This document shows, in pieces, positions 59,878 through 64,000 of a DNA stretch of 64,000 bases; position 1 is the stretch's first letter, and each line of letters starts with the position of its first letter. The stretch is taken from contig NZ_CP128360.1 of the NCBI RefSeq assembly GCF_030345095.1, positions 1,054,001-1,118,000 of the forward strand, given 5' to 3'. The stretch comes from Solwaraspora sp. WMMA2056. Lineage in GTDB: Bacteria; Actinomycetota; Actinomycetes; Mycobacteriales; Micromonosporaceae. Both the position numbers and the translations under genes were made by a program. The notes under the pieces were generated by a model. That model had not been told where the DNA came from. It saw nothing but the letters and a program-made list of their open reading frames with translations, and did no database searches.

Positions 59878-59966
59878 TGTGGATAAGTCGGCGTGTCGCC
59901 GGCCGGCGGCCCCGTTGTCCACAGGGGGTCGGTGTGCTGCCGTCCCGGCCGGAACAGTTGTCCACA
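59878..59966. promoter_or_regulatory. Three exact DnaA boxes upstream of the DUF4192 gene
   Basis: TGTGGATAA (59878-59886, reverse of TTATCCACA) and two TTGTCCACA (59915-59923, 59958-59966). The last base of the third box is the A of the ATG start codon. All three are exact nonamers within 89 bases in a 213-base divergent intergenic region. Confidence 0.7.
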
Positions 59967-61075
59967 TGACGCCCATCGATCCCGCCCCTGCCGCGCTGAC
60001 CGTCCGCGAGCCCGCCGACCTGATCGCCGCCGTGCCGTACCTGATCGGCTTCCACCCCACCGACAGCATGGTGGTGGTCGGGATGCGCGACGCCACCGTC
60101 GTCTTCGCCGCCCGCGCCGACCTGCCCGACGACACCGCCAGCGCCGAGCTGCGCGCCGCCGCCACCGCCCAGCTGACCACGATCGTCGACCGACAGCAGG
60201 TGGACGCCGCCGTACTGCTCGGCTATGGCCCACCCGAGGCCGTCGCCCCCGCCCTGGCGGCCACCACGGCGGCCCTGCGCGACCAGGAGATCGTGCTGCT
60301 CGACGCGCTGCGGGTCACCGACGACCGCTACTGGTCCGCGTTCTGCGACGACCCGACCTGCTGCCCACCCGAGGGCCACCCCATCGACACCCGGTTCAGC
60401 CCGCTCGCCGTGGCCGCCACCGTCGCCGGTCAGGTCGCCCTGCCCGACCGGGCCGCCCTGCGCCGCCAGGTCGAGCCGGTCACCGGGGCCGCCCGCTCGG
60501 CGATGCGGGCCGCCACCGAACGGGCCCGCGCCCGACGCCGCGCACTGCTCGACGAAGCCCCGCCCGGTGACCTGCTCGGCGCCCGCACCCTGCGCCGGGC
60601 CGGCGAGAAGACCGTACGGCTGTTGCTGGACCGGCAGCGACGTGGCAGCGCCCCGACCGACGACGACGTCGCCTGGCTCAGCCTGGCCCTGACCGACCTG
60701 GAAATCCGCGACTACGCCTGGGAACGGGTCACCGAGGAACCCTGGCAGGTCACCTTCTGGCAGGACGTCGCCTGCCGCGCCGAGCCGGACCTGGCCGCCG
60801 GGCCGGCCAGCCTGCTCGCGTTCGCCGCCTGGCGAATCGGCAACGGTGCCCTCGCCCGGGTCGCCCTCGACCGGGCCCTCGACGTCGAGCCGCAGTACTC
60901 GATGGCCCGGCTGATGGACGACGTCCTGGTCCGGGGCATCCCGCCGGCGGCGCTCGGCCCGTGGCCCAAGCCGGGCCGCAAGGGCCGGCCGGGCCGCTCC
61001 GGCACCCGCCCACGCCGCCGCCCCGACGGCGAGCAGCGCGACCGCGCCCGCCCCGCCGGTCGCCGCCGCCCCTGA
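59966..61075 (+). CDS. DUF4192 family protein
   Basis: A 369-residue actinobacterial protein of unknown function with the DUF4192 pattern: LTVREPADLIAAVPYLIGFH, PTDSMVVVGMRDATVVFAAR and LLGYGPPEAVAPALAATTAA, then the C-terminal helical part RPDLAAGPASLLAFAAWRIG. A basic Arg/Pro/Gly tail of about 35 residues follows. ATG at 59966 has no clear Shine-Dalgarno and overlaps a DnaA box. Family members occur singly in many Actinomycetales genomes; no activity is established to my knowledge. Confidence 0.88.
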   Translation: MTPIDPAPAALTVREPADLIAAVPYLIGFHPTDSMVVVGMRDATVVFAARADLPDDTASAELRAAATAQLTTIVDRQQVDAAVLLGYGPPEAVAPALAATTAALRDQEIVLLDALRVTDDRYWSAFCDDPTCCPPEGHPIDTRFSPLAVAATVAGQVALPDRAALRRQVEPVTGAARSAMRAATERARARRRALLDEAPPGDLLGARTLRRAGEKTVRLLLDRQRRGSAPTDDDVAWLSLALTDLEIRDYAWERVTEEPWQVTFWQDVACRAEPDLAAGPASLLAFAAWRIGNGALARVALDRALDVEPQYSMARLMDDVLVRGIPPAALGPWPKPGRKGRPGRSGTRPRRRPDGEQRDRARPAGRRRP

Positions 61076-61147
61076 CGGAGGCAACGACCGGGCCTGCGCC
61101 GGTCGGTCACCCGCCCGGCCACAGGTCAGGACGTGGGCTGGCCCGAT

Positions 61148-61188
61148 CCGGCGCATCTGGCCCGGCTTCCCGGGCTCTGATGCGCCGG
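61148..61188. terminator. Bidirectional terminator after the DUF4192 gene
   Basis: CCGGCGCATC (61148-61157) pairs with GATGCGCCGG (61179-61188); an inner stem GCCCGG-CTTC-CCGGGC (61160-61175) extends it. It lies between the converging DUF4192 and 61212 genes. Confidence 0.75.
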
Positions 61189-61211
61189 CGCGGGCTGCCC
61201 GGGTGCGGTGG

Positions 61212-61730
61212 TCACCTGCTGGCCACAGACCGAGCATCTACCTCTTGGCGCCACGAACGGACTCCTTCCGGGATCTGGTAGTCCGGGTACGGGTCCTCGT
61301 TGGGCTCCCCTGCGATGCCGCCGGGTCCGGTGGTCGAGGTCGCCCGGAGGAAGACGGCGCTGCCGTCCCGGCAGGTGATCTTCACGCCGGACGGAGACAT
61401 GTGCACGCCAGGGAAGGCGCACGGCTCCCACGACGTGAACTCCTCAGGGCGCGCGAAGTCCAACAACTGCACGGCGAACGCCAACGTGCGACGCGCCCGC
61501 TCACGCGGTGCCGGCATCTCGGCCGGTAACGCCGCCGATGCGGGCGCGGGCTTGCCTGCGGCAGCCCACAGCATCCCGGTCGATCCGGTCGAGTAGTAGA
61601 CCCGTACCCCGGCCGGTGAGTTGCCACCGGGCTCGGAGTCCTGCCCGTACCGCCGGACGTCGGTGATGTCCGGGTGCTTGCTGCTCTGGAACAGTGCTTC
61701 GAGCACGCCCAGGACTTCGGCGACCTGCAT
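61212..61730 (-). CDS. Hypothetical protein, 172 aa
   Basis: A soluble protein of 172 residues without recognised domain. The N-terminus (MQVAEVLGVLEALFQSSKHP) is helical and the middle part has RVYYSTGSTGMLWAAAG. The C-terminal half contains TSWEPCAFPGVHMSPSGVKI and KITCRDGSAVFLRATSTT. It begins 106 bases from fdhD on the same strand. Two cysteines and several Trp suggest a small folded beta domain. Not a DUF I can name; its function is unknown. Confidence 0.65.
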   Translation of the reverse strand: MQVAEVLGVLEALFQSSKHPDITDVRRYGQDSEPGGNSPAGVRVYYSTGSTGMLWAAAGKPAPASAALPAEMPAPRERARRTLAFAVQLLDFARPEEFTSWEPCAFPGVHMSPSGVKITCRDGSAVFLRATSTTGPGGIAGEPNEDPYPDYQIPEGVRSWRQEVDARSVASR

Positions 61731-61836
61731 GGCCCGCGTCTCCGATCTTGGCTGTCTGCGCTGTTCAGCGCCGGCAAGTCTAGACGCGGTCGGGATCTTG
61801 TGGGGGCTGCCGCGCCCGTCGTGGCCGGCAGTCTGG

Positions 61837-62718
61837 TCAACCCAGGGGCTGCGCCAGCCGGTCCGCGCCGGCGTAGACGTTCATCGTCGCGTCGCGCAGG
61901 AACCCGACCAGGGTCATCCCCGCCTCCTCGGCGAGGGCGACCGCCAGACTGCTCGGCGCGGAGATCGCGGCCAGCACCGGGATGCCGGCCATCCACGCCT
62001 TCTGGGTGAGCTCGAAACTGGCCCGGCCGGAGACCAGCAGCAGATGACCCCGCAGCGGCAGCAGCCCTTCCCGGGCGGCCCAGCCGATCACCTTGTCGAC
62101 GGCGTTGTGCCGGCCGACGTCCTCGCGGACCACGCGTACCTGCCCGTCGGCGGTGAACAGACCGGCGGCGTGCAGCCCGCCGGTGCGGTCGAAGCCCTGC
62201 TGGGCGGCGCGCAGCCGGTCCGGCAGCGCGGCGAGCAGCCACGGGTCGAGTTCGAACCGGTCGGCGGCGACGTCGAACCGGGACCGGGTGCGCACCGCGT
62301 CGATGCTCGCTTTGCCGCACACCCCGCACGAACTGGTCGTGTAGAAGTTGCGGGCCGGGTCCGTCTCCGGCGGCGGCACGTGCCCGGCGAGGGTCACGTC
62401 GACGACGTTGTACGTGTTCGGCGTGTCGGTGCCGGCGCACAGTTGAGCGGTCACCACGTCGTCGGCCGCCCCGATCAGCCCTTCGGTGAGCAGAAAACCG
62501 ATCGCCAGGTCGATGTCGTTGCCCGGCGTACGCATGGTGACCGCCAGCGGACGCCGCCGGGCCGGTCCGGCCGGCCCGACCCGGATCTCCAGCGGCTCCT
62601 CCCCGGCGACGGTGTCCATCCGGCGTACCTGCCGCGTCGATCTGCCCGTGCCGGCGGCGCCACTGCCGTCGCCGACCTCGATCCGCAGCACCGTGCGGCG
62701 CTCACTCGCCCTGCCCAT
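61837..62718 (-). CDS. fdhD: Formate dehydrogenase accessory sulfurtransferase FdhD
   Basis: A 293-residue sulfurtransferase that delivers sulfur to the molybdenum centre of formate dehydrogenases. The catalytic cysteines are in [20 protein letters not shown]. Other family segments are [64 protein letters not shown] and [20 protein letters not shown]. Start is ATG 62718; an ATG three codons earlier (62727) is also possible. No formate dehydrogenase gene is in the window, so the client enzyme is elsewhere. Confidence 0.94.
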   Translation of the reverse strand: MGRASERRTVLRIEVGDGSGAAGTGRSTRQVRRMDTVAGEEPLEIRVGPAGPARRRPLAVTMRTPGNDIDLAIGFLLTEGLIGAADDVVTAQLCAGTDTPNTYNVVDVTLAGHVPPPETDPARNFYTTSSCGVCGKASIDAVRTRSRFDVAADRFELDPWLLAALPDRLRAAQQGFDRTGGLHAAGLFTADGQVRVVREDVGRHNAVDKVIGWAAREGLLPLRGHLLLVSGRASFELTQKAWMAGIPVLAAISAPSSLAVALAEEAGMTLVGFLRDATMNVYAGADRLAQPLG

Positions 62719-62776
62719 GCCACCCATCCTGCCGCCGACCTCGGTCGACAGCCCACCGGTCCGACGCGTCCCGGCT

Positions 62777-62817
62777 GGCGGGACACCGGCGGCGGATGTG
62801 GCCGGCGGTGTCCCGCC
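62777..62817. repeat. Inverted repeat upstream of fdhD
   Basis: GGCGGGACACCG (62777-62788) and its complement CGGTGTCCCGCC (62806-62817) with a 17-base loop, 59 bases from the fdhD start and on the opposite side of the 62990 gene promoter. A regulatory site or transcript hairpin is possible. Confidence 0.5.
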
Positions 62818-62989
62818 GGCGGTGCGATGAGGCATCTGTGGTGCATCTGTGCGGCAGAGAGCCTCGCTCGGTGCCTCTCCCGTACGCTGGATCGCAGTCC
62901 GTGGATGCGTCGAGGTGCAGGACCGCTGGAGCGAGTCGAGGCCAAATCCGGTGGCCGACGTCGCAGCCCTGAGGAGAGTCAAGCCGATC

Positions 62990-63346
62990 ATGAGTGACGA
63001 AGCGGGTCGTCTGTTCCGGGAAGCGTGGATCGCCGGAGTCCGCAGGCACTACCCGGGGGAACCGAAGCCCGGGTACGTGGCCTCGTGGGACACCACCCCG
63101 GAGTGGGAGCGGCAGGCGGCGGCTGCCGTGTGCGGTCAGATCCGTGACTTCGTACGGGTCAGCTCGGGGGCGACCGCGAAGCTGAGTCGGGAGCAGAAGG
63201 GCCGGTTCGTCGCTCTGTGCTGGATCGCGCAGATTCACAAGCACTTCGACGACCCGAAGCCGTCGTACGTCGCCGACTGGGACGCGCTGCCTCGCTGGCA
63301 GCAGGAGACCGACGCCGACATCTTCGAGTACGTCGCGGCGAGTTAG
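62990..63346 (+). CDS. Small hypothetical protein with internal duplication
   Basis: A 118-residue protein starting at ATG 62990 behind GAGGAGAGTC. It contains two copies of a Trp/Pro/Asp-rich unit: [20 protein letters not shown] and [19 protein letters not shown], each followed by a helical segment ([18 protein letters not shown] and [14 protein letters not shown]). The repeat spacing is about 65 residues. The first half also has AWIAGVRRH, mirrored by CWIAQIHKH. The family was not recognised. No membrane segment or signal. Confidence 0.7.
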   Translation: MSDEAGRLFREAWIAGVRRHYPGEPKPGYVASWDTTPEWERQAAAAVCGQIRDFVRVSSGATAKLSREQKGRFVALCWIAQIHKHFDDPKPSYVADWDALPRWQQETDADIFEYVAAS

Positions 63347-63400
63347 CTGGCAGCACGCCGCCGGAAGCGCTGGCGGTATACCTACCGAAGGGCTCGGGCG

Positions 63401-63652
63401 ATGACGGTGAAACGCTCAATCGACATCCCCGACGATGTCGCCCAGTGGCTCGACGGACAACCCAACGCCAGCGCCGCCATCACCGCAGCCCTACGCGCTC
63501 AGATGGCCGGCACCCAACTTGACGAGGTGCTGCGCCGCGCCGGCATCGAGGTCACCGGTGCGGGCAAGAGCCGCTGGCGCGACCGCCTGGCGGCACCCAT
63601 CTCTGTCGAAGCCCTTGCCGAGGGACGGCGCATGCTCGACGGGGCGGTGTGA
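63401..63652 (+). CDS. Ribbon-helix-helix (CopG/Arc-like) antitoxin-type protein
   Basis: An 83-residue protein. The N-terminus MTVKRSIDIPDDVAQWLDGQ gives the beta strand and first helix of a ribbon-helix-helix DNA-binding domain, followed by NASAAITAALRAQMAG, and a C-terminal linker (RWRDRLAAPISVEALAEGRR) such as antitoxins use to block their toxin. The partner is not obvious: the next gene on the same strand is missing, and a PIN-like gene is convergent. ATG at 63401. Confidence 0.72.
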   Translation: MTVKRSIDIPDDVAQWLDGQPNASAAITAALRAQMAGTQLDEVLRRAGIEVTGAGKSRWRDRLAAPISVEALAEGRRMLDGAV

Positions 63653-63682
63653 GCGTCGAGCCGATCGCCGTGGCCAGCCGGG

Positions 63683-64000
63683 TCAGATGTCGTCGGCCGG
63701 AATGGAGTGGACCTGGTCATCGGGAACCACCGTCGGCGTCAGGTGCGGTTCGCTGGTGAGGTAGTAGGCGCCGTGGTCGAGCGCGGCCCACACCGCGTGG
63801 GCGCGGGCGAGGTCGCCCTTGACGAGAGGGGCGATCGCGGCCGCGTCGGACGCCTCACCGGCGTCCAGCGGCAGCACCGCGACGCTGGGCAGGGTGGCCA
63901 GCACCCCGAGCCGGGCGCGGGCGGGCGCGTCGGTGACCCGGGTGTAGGCGTCGAGCAACGCCACGGCGGGCAAACCGGTGTACGCGCCGTCGTCGGCGAT
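63683..64000 (-). CDS. PIN-like (VapC-type) protein, 5' end outside the window
   Basis: The frame is open from the right edge to the stop at 63683: about 105 residues of the C-terminal part. Segments SVAVLPLDAGEASDAAAIAP and AHAVWAALDHGAYYLTSEPH match the second half of PIN-domain ribonucleases (acidic Asp, then A..A and the Gly-Ala-Tyr-hydrophobic-Thr stretch). The N-terminal acidic residues are outside. It is convergent with the RHH gene, so its own antitoxin probably lies beyond 64000. Confidence 0.45.
   Translation of the reverse strand: MADDGAYTGLPAVALLDAYTRVTDAPARARLGVLATLPSVAVLPLDAGEASDAAAIAPLVKGDLARAHAVWAALDHGAYYLTSEPHLTPTVVPDDQVHSIPADDI

Noticed and set aside
1-64000. tRNA, rRNA, transposase, phage or CRISPR features
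   Set aside because: None could be recognised by eye. This is a negative reading, not a covariance-model search (tRNAscan-SE or Infernal would settle it).

Overview
The window is a very GC-rich, densely coded actinobacterial chromosome segment. Gene content, GTG/TTG starts and 4-base ATGA/GTGA overlaps suggest Micromonosporaceae (Micromonospora-like); this is inferred from gene content, without any database search. It lies in the origin-proximal core. The left end carries sigM, a pseudokinase gene, murJ and cca (compare Mycobacterium tuberculosis Rv3907c-Rv3912). The middle carries ino1, a padR gene, a DUF5318 gene, a class A PBP gene, a GT87 gene, rpsF-ssb-rpsR-rplI and dnaB with an intein, in the order of M. 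tuberculosis Rv0046c-Rv0058. oriC itself (dnaA/dnaN) is not in the window, but three intergenic regions hold clusters of DnaA-box-like nonamers.

Layout. 1-7.9 kb: anti-sigma factor (partial), SigM, pseudokinase, MurJ, an unknown protein, CCA-adding enzyme and a small membrane protein. 8-10.1 kb: flotillin/NfeD pair. 10.3-15.9 kb: an accessory polysaccharide cassette with glycosyltransferase, O-antigen-ligase-type polymerase, sulfotransferase, flippase and methyltransferase. 15.9-19 kb: GNAT, Ogt, inositol-phosphate synthase and its PadR regulator with a perfect operator-like palindrome. 19.1-29.6 kb: DUF5318, PBP1, GT87, a GT-C-like membrane protein, endonuclease IV, a 60-aa membrane protein with two TTA codons, and the S6-SSB-S18-L9 operon closed by a strong terminator. 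29.6-35.7 kb: beta-helix lipoprotein, a long disordered membrane protein, and DnaB interrupted in its P-loop by a class-3-type intein. 35.8-41.7 kb: zinc-ribbon protein, phosphoribosyltransferase, two FluC fluoride channel subunits, a membrane glycosyltransferase and a GGDEF-EAL protein. 42.1-44.8 kb: moaC-mog-moeA-moaE. 44.9-52.8 kb: GT87, DoxX, an AAA ATPase with two related CTAG-rich palindromes upstream, two tandem LppU-like proteins, an EamA transporter and a HAF-repeat exported protein. 52.8-64 kb: an endonuclease Q-like/UvrD fusion, metallophosphoesterase, moaD-moaA, fructosamine kinase-like protein, DUF4192, unknown proteins, FdhD, an RHH protein and a truncated PIN-like gene.

How the genes work together. 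The cell-envelope theme is strong: lipid II flipping (MurJ), peptidoglycan polymerisation (PBP1), inositol for phosphatidylinositol-type lipids and mycothiol (Ino1), several GT-C mannosyltransferase-like proteins, and a possible sulfated surface glycan. Molybdenum cofactor synthesis is split over two loci 13 kb apart, with fdhD near the second. DNA repair and replication genes (ssb, dnaB, nfo, ogt, EndoQ-UvrD) are the other recurring theme. No rRNA, tRNA, CRISPR array, transposase or phage module was recognised.
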